Shown here: in pieces, positions 15,393 to 23,567 of the stretch
Numbering within the stretch: the stretch's first letter is position 1
How the letters are laid out: each line of letters begins with the position of its first letter
NCBI GenBank assembly: GCA_002404895.1
Contig: DHKO01000035.1
Location: forward strand, 1 to 35,342
From: Treponema sp. UBA4692
GTDB lineage: Bacteria > Spirochaetota > Spirochaetia > Treponematales > Treponemataceae
Direction: 5' to 3'
DNA: 35,342 bases
Program-made: the position numbers and the translations under genes
Notes under the pieces: generated by a model
What the model was told of the DNA's origin: nothing
Databases searched by the model: none
Seen by the model: only the letters and a program-made list of their open reading frames with translations

Positions 15393-17006
15393 ATGGCTGT
15401 TACTAGAAAAACGAAATCTGCGGGAAAATCAAATCCAAAGGCTGGCGTAAAATCACGGAAAAAAAAGGCGAAAAAGCCGAAGGTCGTTCTTTCGACAAAA
15501 AAAGTCGCTGTTTTTTCTGCGTGTGTCTGCTGTTTTTGCGCGGTTTTCTTGGGGTTGAGCGTTGTTTTGAATGGAAATCACGGAAATTTGCCTCAGCAGA
15601 AAAATGAAAAAGTCGCGGCGGTTTCTGATAAAAAAGCCGAAAAAACTTTTGAAAAAAATGAGGAAAAGCCCAAGCTTCAGAAAAAAGTGGAAAATCAGGC
15701 GACAAAAATCGTTGAGCCGCACGGAAAAATTTCTGAACGAAACGAAAATCTCGATTTAAAATTAGGTTCTGATTCAAAATCGCCTGATAAAAAAGATTCA
15801 AAATCCTCTGCCGGTTCTAAATCGGGTGCTTCAAAAAACGCTGTGCAGAATCAAAATTCAAAAAATGATTCGGCTTTGAAAACGGCGGAAATTGCAAAAT
15901 CGGCAAAAAATGAAAATGTGGAAAAATCCTATTTGTCTTCTGGAGCGGAAAATTCAAAATCGCCTGCCGGTTTGAATTCGCCGGAATCATTGAAATCGAA
16001 ATCTCAAAATTCGGCTTCGCTTTCTTCAAGTCAAAAAAATGCGGCTGCAAAAAATGTTTCTTCGGCTCAAAAAAATTCTGTTTCAAAAAATCTTTCAGAG
16101 TCATCTTCCGCAAAAAATTCCTCGTCTGTGAAAAAATCGTCTGACTTGAAATCTGAAAAATCTTCTGAAAAATCATCTTCCGGAAATTTATCTTCATCAA
16201 ATTCTTATGCAAAATCTGCGAAAATCGAAAAATCTCCGCAGAAAATCGCTGCCGCTTCAAATCTGAATCAAAATGAAAATGCGCAGAATCAGGCTTTGAA
16301 AAATCCTCGCTTTGACATTCCGAAAGCCGTGAATGGCGCGACGGTTGTTATCGTGATTGATGATGCTGGGCGGAGCGTTGAAAATGTGAAGCGTTACGCT
16401 GCTTTGCCTTTTCCTCTTACGATTGCGGTTTTGCCGCAGCTTGCTCACAGCCGTGAATGCGCGCAAATTTCGAGAAATCTTGGAAAGGAGGTGATTCTTC
16501 ATCAGCCGATGCAGTCCGTGAATCACAGTCTTGACCCAGGGCCTGGAAAAATCTCCGTTGATATGAGTTTTTCAGAAATCTCTTCAATTATAAAGAAAAA
16601 TCTTGCGTCTCTTGGACCTGGTGTGAAAGGAATGAACAATCACGAGGGAAGCGAGGTTACAGGCGATGTCTTGAGAATCGGCGCGGTTTTGGACGCTTGC
16701 CTTGAAAACAGAATTTATTTTCTTGACTCAAGGACGACGGCTCAGACAAAAGCTCCGCAGGCGGCTCTTGAGCGCGACATGACGATTTTTGAAAAAGCTG
16801 GACCTTATATTGACAACGAGCTTTCGCGCGAAAAAATGCTTGAGCGGCTTTATGAGACTTTGCGCTACGCGAACAACCATGGACACGCGATTGTAATCGG
16901 CCATGTGGACAAAAGCGTGAATATTTTGCCGGAGTTGCTTTCTGAAATGTATCCGTATATGCGGGCTGCCGGCTATCGGTTTGCAACTCCTTCAACGCTT
17001 CGTTAG
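15393..17006 (+). CDS. divergent polysaccharide deacetylase family protein, membrane-anchored
   Basis: 537 aa. It has a very basic N-terminus (residues 1-36, Lys-rich), one membrane segment at about 37-59, a low-complexity linker of about 240 residues built of Ser, Lys, Asn, Ala and Glu, and a catalytic-type domain at about 308-537. That domain shows VVIVIDDAGRS, VKGMNNHEGSEVT and FLDSRTTAQ, the signature pattern of the divergent polysaccharide deacetylase family (PF04748, YibQ-like). The likely location is the outer face of the inner membrane, acting on the envelope through a flexible arm. The ATG at 15393 is preferred over an upstream TTG at 15300, although its ribosome site is weak. tsaD starts 10 bases after its stop, so the two are probably cotranscribed. 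Confidence 0.85.
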   Translation: MAVTRKTKSAGKSNPKAGVKSRKKKAKKPKVVLSTKKVAVFSACVCCFCAVFLGLSVVLNGNHGNLPQQKNEKVAAVSDKKAEKTFEKNEEKPKLQKKVENQATKIVEPHGKISERNENLDLKLGSDSKSPDKKDSKSSAGSKSGASKNAVQNQNSKNDSALKTAEIAKSAKNENVEKSYLSSGAENSKSPAGLNSPESLKSKSQNSASLSSSQKNAAAKNVSSAQKNSVSKNLSESSSAKNSSSVKKSSDLKSEKSSEKSSSGNLSSSNSYAKSAKIEKSPQKIAAASNLNQNENAQNQALKNPRFDIPKAVNGATVVIVIDDAGRSVENVKRYAALPFPLTIAVLPQLAHSRECAQISRNLGKEVILHQPMQSVNHSLDPGPGKISVDMSFSEISSIIKKNLASLGPGVKGMNNHEGSEVTGDVLRIGAVLDACLENRIYFLDSRTTAQTKAPQAALERDMTIFEKAGPYIDNELSREKMLERLYETLRYANNHGHAIVIGHVDKSVNILPELLSEMYPYMRAAGYRFATPSTLR

Positions 17007-17016
17007 AATTAGGATT

Positions 17017-18057
17017 ATGAAAGTTCTTGGTATAGAAAGTTCTTGTGACGAAACCGCCTGCGCGATTGTGGAGGACGGAAAAAATATTTTGAGCAACGTT
17101 GTTGCGACTCAGATTCCTTTTCATCAGATTTATAAGGGCGTTGTGCCTGAAATTGCAAGCCGCAAGCACGCTGAGTGGATTTTGCCAGTTGTGCGGGAGG
17201 CTTTAAAAGAAGCGAATTTGACTTTGGACGAAGTTGACGCGATTGCTGCAACAAACCGGCCTGGGCTTATGGGCGCGCTTCTTGTCGGGCTTACTTTTGG
17301 AAAAACTCTTGCGTGGGCTGCAAACAAGCCTTTTATTGCTGTGAACCATATGCTCGGGCATATGTATGCGGCTCATCTTCAAAATGATATTCCTTATCCT
17401 TATATTGGCTTGCTCGTGAGCGGCGGACACTCGATTATCGCAAAAGTGAACGGTTTTGATGACTTGGAAGTTCTTGGAACAACGATTGACGATTCAATCG
17501 GAGAGGCTTTCGACAAAGTTTCAAAATTTTACGGGCTTGGCTATCCGGGCGGTGTGATTATCGACCGTCTTGCTCAGAAAGGCGACCCGAAAGCGTTCTG
17601 TTTTCCTGTTCCAAAGCTCGACAAAGGCGAAGACCACAGATACGATGTCTCGTTTTCTGGCTTGAAAACAGCCGTGATTCATCAGGCAGATATGTTCTTG
17701 AAGCCGGGCTACGAGAAAACAAACGAGAATCTTTGCGCGTCATTTCAGGAAACTGCCTGCAAGACAATTGTTTCGCGCCTTTTGCGCGCGGTTGACGACA
17801 CTGGACTAAAGACTGTTGTTGCTGGCGGCGGTGTCGCGGCGAATTCAAGGCTTCGCTCAATGCTCGCAGAACGCACGGATTTGAACTGCATATTCCCGCC
17901 ATTGAAGCTCTGCGGAGACAACGGCGCGATGATTGCAGGCGTGGCTTATCATTTTTTGAAAAGGGGAGACACAAGTCCGCTTGACACAACAGCATGCGCG
18001 AGAATTCCTCAGTTCAAGCGCGGTCTGAAAAATCTTGAATATTTTGGACGACGATAA
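17017..18057 (+). CDS. tsaD: tRNA N6-adenosine threonylcarbamoyltransferase
   Basis: Transfers the threonylcarbamoyl group to A37 of tRNAs reading ANN codons, together with TsaB and TsaE, which are not in this window. The 346-aa length fits the family (E. coli 337). GIESSCDETACAIV at residues 5-18 is the ASKHA nucleotide motif. HMLGH (His111 and His115) is the metal-binding pair, and the later GGGVAANSRLR and CGDNGAMIA motifs complete the site. The start ATG has TAGGAT upstream. It lies directly behind the deacetylase gene. Confidence 0.96.
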   Translation: MKVLGIESSCDETACAIVEDGKNILSNVVATQIPFHQIYKGVVPEIASRKHAEWILPVVREALKEANLTLDEVDAIAATNRPGLMGALLVGLTFGKTLAWAANKPFIAVNHMLGHMYAAHLQNDIPYPYIGLLVSGGHSIIAKVNGFDDLEVLGTTIDDSIGEAFDKVSKFYGLGYPGGVIIDRLAQKGDPKAFCFPVPKLDKGEDHRYDVSFSGLKTAVIHQADMFLKPGYEKTNENLCASFQETACKTIVSRLLRAVDDTGLKTVVAGGGVAANSRLRSMLAERTDLNCIFPPLKLCGDNGAMIAGVAYHFLKRGDTSPLDTTACARIPQFKRGLKNLEYFGRR

Positions 18058-18251
18058 AAATAATTGGAAAACGATAAAAAATGGATTTTTCGCGTTATCC
18101 GTTATCGTAATGTAAGAAGTTGCGTTGTGCGGAATGCAAAAAGTCTTGCCGGTTTTGACTTTCGTTGTTTCTGGCTCGATTTTTTTTTGAAGCGTTTTTT
18201 TAATTGAATTTATGAGAATTGATTTTCTTTAAATTAACGGAGGCTGTAAAA

Positions 18252-19169
18252 ATGTCGGCTCGCAATTTAAATCGCAGTTTAAAAGATTTAACCTACGGAA
18301 TCGTGGGTTTGGGAATAATGGGCGGCTCAATCGCAAAGGCAATCCGCGAGAATATTTTGTGCCAAAGCGGAGCAACTGGAAAAATCTACGTTTGCAACCG
18401 AAGCACTTCCTGCCTTATTCAGGCCCTCAACGACAGAATTGCGGACAAGGCTTTCACCTCAACCGAGTACGACAAATTTCTTCCTGAGTGCGATTTTGTC
18501 TACGTCTGTCTTTATCCTCATGCCACAATCGATTTTTTGGAGCAGAACAAGCAGTTTTTCAAAAGCGGAGCGATTGTAACCGACATTTCTGGCGTAAAAG
18601 GAATTTTTGAAAAATCTCTTTCGTCAATTTTGCGTTCTGATGTTGACTTCATAATCGGCCATCCGATGGCAGGCGGCGAGAAAGAAGGCTACGTGAATTC
18701 AACCGCGAAAATGTTCATAAATCATAACTACATTTTGTGTCCGCTCCCAAGCAACAAAAGCGAAAATCTCGATTTGATGCGCGAATTTATCTCCGAAATC
18801 GGCTTTACAAGAATCACTGAGACAACCTGCGATATTCACGACTACAAAATCGGCTTCACAAGCCAGCTCTGCCACGTAATCGCCTGCTCTCTCGTTGACA
18901 GCGCGAAAGACGAGCAGATTACGGCGTTCGGCGGCGGCAGCTTCGAGGATTTGACGAGAATCGCAATGATAAACGCGCCGCTTTGGACTGAGCTTTTCAC
19001 GTCGAACAAGGAAAAACTCGTTGCCCACATCGAAAATTTCGAGAAAGAAATCGACAAATTCAAAACCGCGATAAAAAACGAGGACAAAGCAGCACTGATG
19101 AATTTAATGGAAGAAAGCAGGGAAAAACGGATAAAAATGGGTTCAATCAGAACTGTCGCGAAAAAGTGA
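18252..19169 (+). CDS. tyrA: prephenate dehydrogenase
   Basis: Oxidatively decarboxylates prephenate to 4-hydroxyphenylpyruvate in tyrosine synthesis. 305 aa. The Rossmann motif GIVGLGIMGGS is at residues 16-26. DISGVKG and the substrate signature GHPMAGGEKEGY follow, and the C-terminal half is the all-helical dimerisation domain. There is no ACT or chorismate mutase domain. The start is fixed by GGAGG nine bases before the ATG at 18252; the frame opens earlier, at 18219, but that includes the ribosome site. No other aromatic pathway genes flank it. Confidence 0.92.
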   Translation: MSARNLNRSLKDLTYGIVGLGIMGGSIAKAIRENILCQSGATGKIYVCNRSTSCLIQALNDRIADKAFTSTEYDKFLPECDFVYVCLYPHATIDFLEQNKQFFKSGAIVTDISGVKGIFEKSLSSILRSDVDFIIGHPMAGGEKEGYVNSTAKMFINHNYILCPLPSNKSENLDLMREFISEIGFTRITETTCDIHDYKIGFTSQLCHVIACSLVDSAKDEQITAFGGGSFEDLTRIAMINAPLWTELFTSNKEKLVAHIENFEKEIDKFKTAIKNEDKAALMNLMEESREKRIKMGSIRTVAKK

Positions 19170-19212
19170 AACTTGAGCTTCTTGCGCGTGAGTTTATAGA
19201 CGTAAAGTTTTT

Positions 19213-19257
19213 GAAACTCACGTTTCTCAAACTCACGTTTCTGAAACACATTTTTCA
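19213..19257. repeat. three tandem 15-bp repeats
   Basis: GAAACTCACGTTTCT (19213), CAAACTCACGTTTCT (19228) and a decayed third unit GAAACACATTTTTCA (19243) follow one another without gaps. Each unit is itself an inverted repeat, GAAAC-TCAC-GTTTC, so the array can form small hairpins. It lies in the tyrA-apt gap. A 63-codon frame starting with a GTG that overlaps the tyrA stop crosses it, giving a repeated FLKLT peptide, but I do not consider it supported. Confidence 0.6.
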
Positions 19258-19364
19258 GAATTTTGGAGTTTCGGAAGAAAACTTGCCCCGCGTGTCTTCC
19301 GAAAGTTTGCAATTCCTAGCGCAAAAATTGCATCAAAAAAATAAAAACAAAAATTGAGGACTTT

Positions 19365-19910
19365 ATGAAAGACAATGAAATTTTAGACAAGGCAATCCGC
19401 CGCGTGCCGGACTTTCCAAAGCTGGGAATCCTTTTTTACGATGTTACGAGCATTTTCACGAATCCAAAGGCTTTTAAATTCTGTCTTGACTCATTCGAGA
19501 AAAAATTCCGTCCGCTTGTGGAAAAAGGCGAAATCAATGCGATTGCAGGCGCGGAAAGCCGGGGATTCCTGTTTGCGGCTCCGCTCGCCGACCGTCTTTC
19601 TCTTCCTTTAATCTTAATCCGAAAAAAAGGCAAGCTTCCGGGCGAAGTTTACAGGCAGTCTTATTCGCTTGAATACGGAACCGCTGAAATTGAAATCCAC
19701 AAGGCAGACGTGAAAAGCGACGACAAAGTTCTCCTGATTGACGACCTGATTGCAACTGGCGGAACGCTTGACGCGAGCAAAAAGCTTTTCGCTGCCGCTG
19801 GCGCAAAAGTCGTTGAAATCGCTGGTGTAATCGGCTTGCCGGGATTAGGATTTAAAAATTTGCTCGCTCCTGTTCCCGTAACAACGCTCATTGATTTTAA
19901 CGGCGAGTAA
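19365..19910 (+). CDS. apt: adenine phosphoribosyltransferase
   Basis: Salvages adenine with PRPP to AMP in the cytosol. 181 aa, the usual family length. The PRPP-binding motif VLLIDDLIATGGT is at residues 122-134. IRRVPDFPKLGILFYDVT at the N-terminus and AGAESRGFLFAAPLA at about 61-76 are family signatures. TGAGGA lies a few bases before the ATG. The HEPN gene follows 6 bases after its stop, so apt is probably cotranscribed with the HEPN/MNT pair. Confidence 0.95.
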   Translation: MKDNEILDKAIRRVPDFPKLGILFYDVTSIFTNPKAFKFCLDSFEKKFRPLVEKGEINAIAGAESRGFLFAAPLADRLSLPLILIRKKGKLPGEVYRQSYSLEYGTAEIEIHKADVKSDDKVLLIDDLIATGGTLDASKKLFAAAGAKVVEIAGVIGLPGLGFKNLLAPVPVTTLIDFNGE

Positions 19911-19916
19911 AATTTT

Positions 19917-20330
19917 ATGGAATCTGAAAAAGACATTCGATGGAAACAGCGTTTCTCAAATTATAAAAAAACTCTTGCAAATCTTAATTCTGCCGTTGAA
20001 CTTTCTCAAAAACGAAAACTTTCGGAGTTGGAAAAACAGGGGCTTTTTCAAAGTTTTGAATTTACGCACGAGCTTGCCTGGAAAGTCATGAAAGATTTTC
20101 TTGAATATAACGGAATTTCTGGAATTATCGGAAGCAGGGATGCTGTTCGGCAGGCTTTTAGCAACGGGCTGGTTTCAAATGCGGAAATTTGGATGGAGTC
20201 AATTTCTGATAGAAATCTTTCTTCGCATACGTATGATGAAAAAACTGCTGATGAGCTTGCCGAAAAAATCTGCTCAAAGTATGTTTCAGTTTTTAATGAT
20301 TTTTGCAGAAAAATGAAATCCTATGAATGA
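19917..20330 (+). CDS. HEPN-domain protein, HI0074/HepT-like (probable toxin)
   Basis: A 137-aa helical protein of the nucleotidyltransferase-substrate-binding (HI0074) family; LFQSFEFTHELAWKVMKDFL at residues 43-62 is its typical core. Residues 99-106 read RNLSSHTY, an exact R-x4-H-x-Y motif, the RNase active site of HEPN toxins in HepT/MntA systems. There the tyrosine is AMPylated by the partner. The next gene is that nucleotidyltransferase and overlaps it by 8 bases. A toxin-antitoxin role is therefore likely, though some family members may have other roles. Confidence 0.8.
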   Translation: MESEKDIRWKQRFSNYKKTLANLNSAVELSQKRKLSELEKQGLFQSFEFTHELAWKVMKDFLEYNGISGIIGSRDAVRQAFSNGLVSNAEIWMESISDRNLSSHTYDEKTADELAEKICSKYVSVFNDFCRKMKSYE

Positions 20331-20637
20331 ATTTGGCCTTTCTGAAAAATCGATGAGAATAATTTCTGAAATTTATGAAAAATATCCGTCGGTTCTGGAA
20401 GTTGTGGTTTATGGAAGCCGAGCTAAAGGAAATTTCCGTGAAGGTTCTGACATCGATATGACGATAAAAGGAACTTCTGATTTTTCGCATGAAGACCTTT
20501 TGAGAATCAATAATGACTTTTACGAATCGGAGCTTCCTTATCTCGTTGATATTTCAGATTATTCAAAACTGCAAAATCCTGATTTAATTGCGCACATCGA
20601 CCGTGCTGGAAAAGTTTTGTACCGCCGGAAAAATTAA
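20323..20637 (+). CDS. MNT-type minimal nucleotidyltransferase (probable antitoxin)
   Basis: 104 aa. It carries GSRAKGNFREGSDIDM at residues 31-46: an exact GS-x10-DxD motif of minimal nucleotidyltransferases, with Gly31-Ser32 and the metal-binding Asp43 and Asp45. In MntA antitoxins this site adds AMP to the HEPN partner and silences it. The start overlaps the end of the HEPN gene by 8 bases, so the two are translationally coupled. No terminator separates it from apt upstream. Confidence 0.88.
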   Translation: MNEFGLSEKSMRIISEIYEKYPSVLEVVVYGSRAKGNFREGSDIDMTIKGTSDFSHEDLLRINNDFYESELPYLVDISDYSKLQNPDLIAHIDRAGKVLYRRKN

Positions 20638-20690
20638 AGAAGAGAATTGTCTTAAAAATCATTAAGAAAGTCCGTGGAGAAAAAATCGAA

Positions 20691-21347
20691 ATGCCAAATT
20701 TCTACATCAGAAAAGCTGAAAAGTCCGACCTTGAAAAAATCTTGCAGATTTATGCTGTCGCGCGCGAATTTATGAAAAAAAACGGAAATCCGACGCAGTG
20801 GGGCGACAGCTGGCCTTTGGATGAAGACATCGAAAAAAATATTAGTGAGAAAAATCAGCTTGTCGCGTGCTTTAAAGTCGAAAACGAGAACTGCAATCCT
20901 GGAGAATGTGGAAAATCTTTGAAATCTGAAAAATCTGAGGAGATTGCCGCGACATTTTTGTTTTTGCCGGGACCTGAAGAAGCTTACAAAAACTTGAAAG
21001 ACGGAATTTGGCCTGAAAACACGGAGAATTATTTTGTGATTCACTCGTTCGCGTCGGCAATGAAAGCTCGCGGAGCTGCGACTTTCTGCTTTGAATGGTG
21101 CGAAAAACAGCCCGGCGTTCACTGCATAAAAGTTGACACGCACAAAAACAACATTCCAATGCAGAATCTCCTGAAAAAACTCGGCTATATTTACTGCGGA
21201 AAATGCTATTATTTTGATGAAGTCCGTTTTGGAGAAAAAATAATAAACGAGACTGAATGTCTGGCTTTTTGTAAGAACATCGAAGATTCAGAAATCTTAA
21301 AACGCGATTACGATGCTGAGCGGCTTGCATTCTGCAAGAAAATCTAA
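20691..21347 (+). CDS. GNAT family N-acetyltransferase
   Basis: 218 aa. The opening FYIRKAEKSDLEKILQIYAVAREFM is the usual first strand and helix of GNAT enzymes, here of the type with NGNPTQWG. An acetyl-CoA-binding segment follows at SFASAMKARGAATFCFEWCEKQ, and VDTHKNNIPMQNLLKKLGY is the typical C-terminal signature. After the domain there is a tail of about 30 residues with a repeated LAFCKN/KI motif. The insert at about 60-85 is charged. The substrate is not identifiable. It starts 53 bases after the MNT gene and may be in the same unit. Confidence 0.82.
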   Translation: MPNFYIRKAEKSDLEKILQIYAVAREFMKKNGNPTQWGDSWPLDEDIEKNISEKNQLVACFKVENENCNPGECGKSLKSEKSEEIAATFLFLPGPEEAYKNLKDGIWPENTENYFVIHSFASAMKARGAATFCFEWCEKQPGVHCIKVDTHKNNIPMQNLLKKLGYIYCGKCYYFDEVRFGEKIINETECLAFCKNIEDSEILKRDYDAERLAFCKKI

Positions 21348-21399
21348 ATTTTACTTAAATTTAACAAAATCCTAATATTCAAATCGCTTTGCAAAAGTT

Positions 21400-21405
21400 T
21401 ATAAT
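21400..21405 (+). promoter_or_regulatory. possible -10 box for the Na/Pi cotransporter gene
   Basis: A perfect TATAAT lies 65 bases before the chosen start codon, in the gap after the GNAT gene. The hexamer 17 bases upstream (ATTCAA) is a poor -35, so this remains a candidate. Confidence 0.35.
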
Positions 21406-21469
21406 CGCCGCAGATTTTGGCAAGATTTAAGTTTTTCTTGTTAATCCAATCCAATTTTTGCGGTTTTAT

Positions 21470-23137
21470 ATGATTTTTAATATCGCCGGCCAGATTTTCG
21501 GCTTTATCGGCTCGCTTTGCCTTTTGCTTTTCGGAATGAATATGCTTTCTGACGGAATTCAAAAAGGCGCGGGCAGCAATCTTCAAAAACTTCTTGGGAA
21601 AATCACAGGAACGCCGTTCACGGCTCTTTTGACCGGGCTTGGAATCACAGCGATTATCCAGTCTTCCGGCGCAACAACCGTAATGGTCGTGAGTTTTGTG
21701 AACGCGGAGATTTTGACGCTGAAGCAGGCAATCGGCGTGATTTTCGGGGCGAACATCGGAACGACTGTAACCGCTTGGATTGTCTCGCTTTTCGGATTCA
21801 GCTTTTCGATTTCGGCGGTGGCAGTTCCTCTTTTCGGACTCGGATTTATCCTGAAAAAGCTCAAAAGATTCAAGATTCACAATTTTGCCGACTGTTTTAT
21901 GGGCTTCGCGCTCCTTTTTATGGGGCTTGACCTCTTGAAAACCGCGCTTAATTTGAGTCCGGCTTCAGCGGCGTTTCTTCTCAGGCTTTCAGATTTCGGA
22001 TTTGCCGGGCTTCTTTTTGGCGTTTTTATCGGAGCTTTTATAACCGCGCTGATTCATTCGTCTTCTGCGATGACCGCAATCGTTCTTACAATGGCTGCGA
22101 GCAAAAGTATTAGCTGGGAGCTTTCGGCTGCAATCGTGCTTGGAAGCAACATCGGCTCGACAATCGACGCTGTGATGTCCGCTTTCGGAGCTTCCACAAA
22201 CGCGAAACGCACGGCTCTTGTCCATGTCGCGTTCAATGTGATTGGAACTGCAATCGCGCTTTGTTTTTTCAGGCCTTTCCTGCATCTTGTTGACCTGATT
22301 GTGCCTGGAACTCCTGAATCTGACATTACAACTCACATTGCGATGCTTCACACTGTTTTTAATGTCTGTGCGTCGCTTATTTTTCTTCCATTTGTTGACA
22401 AAATCGCTTTTCTTGCGACAAAAATCATAAAGGAAAGCGACAAGGAGAAAAATTCCCATTACAAATTTCCGGCGATTCTTCCGAACAGCCACGTTTCCGC
22501 AGATGTTTATCTTTTTCAGACTCAGCGCGAGATTTCAAAGATGGCGGCAAAAATAATGGAGATGTTCGATTCAATCTCAAACGCGCTTAGAAATGCCGGA
22601 CTGAAATCTTCATCGGTTGATATTGAAAAGGCGATTGAAAGCGTTTCCGAGACCGAAAATTATGTTGACGAGATGACCGAGGCAATCACACACTTTTTGC
22701 AGCGTTGCTCGCGCCTTCCGAACGCAAACCACGACGACCGCGTTCATTTTTCGCATTTAATAACAATCACAGACACTTTGGAAAATTTAAGCGATGAATG
22801 TTCTTCGATTATTTACACGCTCAAAAAATATATTGAAAGCGAGACTTTTTCGCCTGAGTCAGCTCAGACAAAAAAAATTTCCGATTATCTTGAATCCGTG
22901 CGCTCGTTTTACGAGAGAGTCTGCGTGAATTTCGCGGTTGGAATGTCGGGCGAGCAGAAAAGCGAGTACGGACTTCTTGAAGACGAGATTGACGAAAACA
23001 AAAAAGAGCTTAAGCACGAGAGCCGCAAGCGTCTTGAAGCCGGAAGCGATGTTAAATCCGAGCTTTCCTACATCGACCTTGTGCGGAAAATCGAAAACGC
23101 CGGCGATTTTGTCTACACAATTGTCCAGGCTTTTTGA
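21470..23137 (+). CDS. Na/Pi cotransporter family protein with PhoU-like C-terminus
   Basis: 555 aa, with about eight to nine membrane segments in residues 1-315. Two inverted-topology repeats carry the family's Q/HSS motifs: IIQSSGATTVMVVSF near residue 63 and LIHSSSAMTAIVLTM near residue 195, with GANIGTT and GSNIGST following each. Residues about 345-555 are soluble, helical and charged, resembling the PhoU domain that follows the transporter in the YjbB/NptA group. The protein probably moves phosphate with sodium; direction is not deducible. The ATG at 21470 is chosen over a TTG at 21458. Neither has a strong ribosome site. Confidence 0.9.
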   Translation: MIFNIAGQIFGFIGSLCLLLFGMNMLSDGIQKGAGSNLQKLLGKITGTPFTALLTGLGITAIIQSSGATTVMVVSFVNAEILTLKQAIGVIFGANIGTTVTAWIVSLFGFSFSISAVAVPLFGLGFILKKLKRFKIHNFADCFMGFALLFMGLDLLKTALNLSPASAAFLLRLSDFGFAGLLFGVFIGAFITALIHSSSAMTAIVLTMAASKSISWELSAAIVLGSNIGSTIDAVMSAFGASTNAKRTALVHVAFNVIGTAIALCFFRPFLHLVDLIVPGTPESDITTHIAMLHTVFNVCASLIFLPFVDKIAFLATKIIKESDKEKNSHYKFPAILPNSHVSADVYLFQTQREISKMAAKIMEMFDSISNALRNAGLKSSSVDIEKAIESVSETENYVDEMTEAITHFLQRCSRLPNANHDDRVHFSHLITITDTLENLSDECSSIIYTLKKYIESETFSPESAQTKKISDYLESVRSFYERVCVNFAVGMSGEQKSEYGLLEDEIDENKKELKHESRKRLEAGSDVKSELSYIDLVRKIENAGDFVYTIVQAF

Positions 23138-23298
23138 TGAATGATAAAAATGTAGATTTTCTAAGCCGATTTTTTTGATTAAGAGAAAAATCGAAAAATC
23201 TTCAACTTGCTTTATGGCGATGAAAATAATTTTTTTTACGGATTCTTTCGCTGTATATATTGCAGGCGGTTATCAGATTTTGATTATAGAAATGCTGC

Positions 23299-23408
23299 TT
23301 CCCCTTTTAGCCGGAAGCACTTTTCCGCTCTAGTCGGAATTCCATTCCTGTCCTAATAGGAAGTCATTTCCTGTTAGAACAAAAAACATCTTCCTGTTCT
23401 AAGCGGAA
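23299..23408. repeat. array of five ~23-bp hairpin repeats
   Basis: TTCC starts five times, at 23299, 23323, 23345, 23368 and 23391: spacings of 24, 22, 23 and 23 bases. In four of the five units GGAA follows 10 bases after TTCC (12 would be needed for a perfect period), so each unit folds into a short hairpin TTCC[N10]GGAA, often extended by one pair (TTCCG/CGGAA in unit 2, TTCCT/AGGAA in unit 3). The centres contain CTA, CTAA or TAG. Unit 4 lacks GGAA, but its TTAGAACA (23374-23381) is the exact complement of TGTTCTAA in unit 5 (23395-23402). Confidence 0.65.
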
Positions 23409-23453
23409 TCGTAAATAAGCCGTTTTTGGCTGCTGTGCGCTCCTTTAAAATAG

Positions 23454-23495
23454 AAAAACTCCGTCGAATGAATTATCTTCATCAACGGAGTTTTT
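23454..23495. terminator. bidirectional intrinsic terminator
   Basis: AAAAACTCCGT (23454-23464) pairs perfectly with ACGGAGTTTTT (23485-23495). The loop of 20 bases can add a TGAA/TTCA pair. The A-run and T-run make it functional in both directions, serving the convergent transporter and aldolase genes. Confidence 0.85.
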
Positions 23496-23567
23496 GTTTG
23501 AGTTTTCAAAGTTTTCATTATCGGCAGTTTTGAAATCTTAACCGCTGAATTTTTGAAATTTTAAAAC

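Larger units (their letters stand above)
23138..23567. other. 430-base convergent intergenic region
   Basis: Lies between the 3' ends of the transporter gene and the aldolase gene. It holds the hairpin repeat array (23299-23408) and a bidirectional terminator (23454-23495), both annotated separately. A small hairpin AGCC-GTTTTT-GGCT at about 23418 sits between them. I see no ORF worth reporting. Confidence 0.6.

Noticed and set aside
19166..19357. 63-codon frame overlapping the tyrA stop
   Set aside because: GTG start without an independent ribosome site, and the peptide repeat is explained by the tandem DNA repeat.
23299..23408. CRISPR array
   Set aside because: Units are degenerate, contiguous and self-complementary, with no identical repeats or unique spacers, and no cas genes are near.
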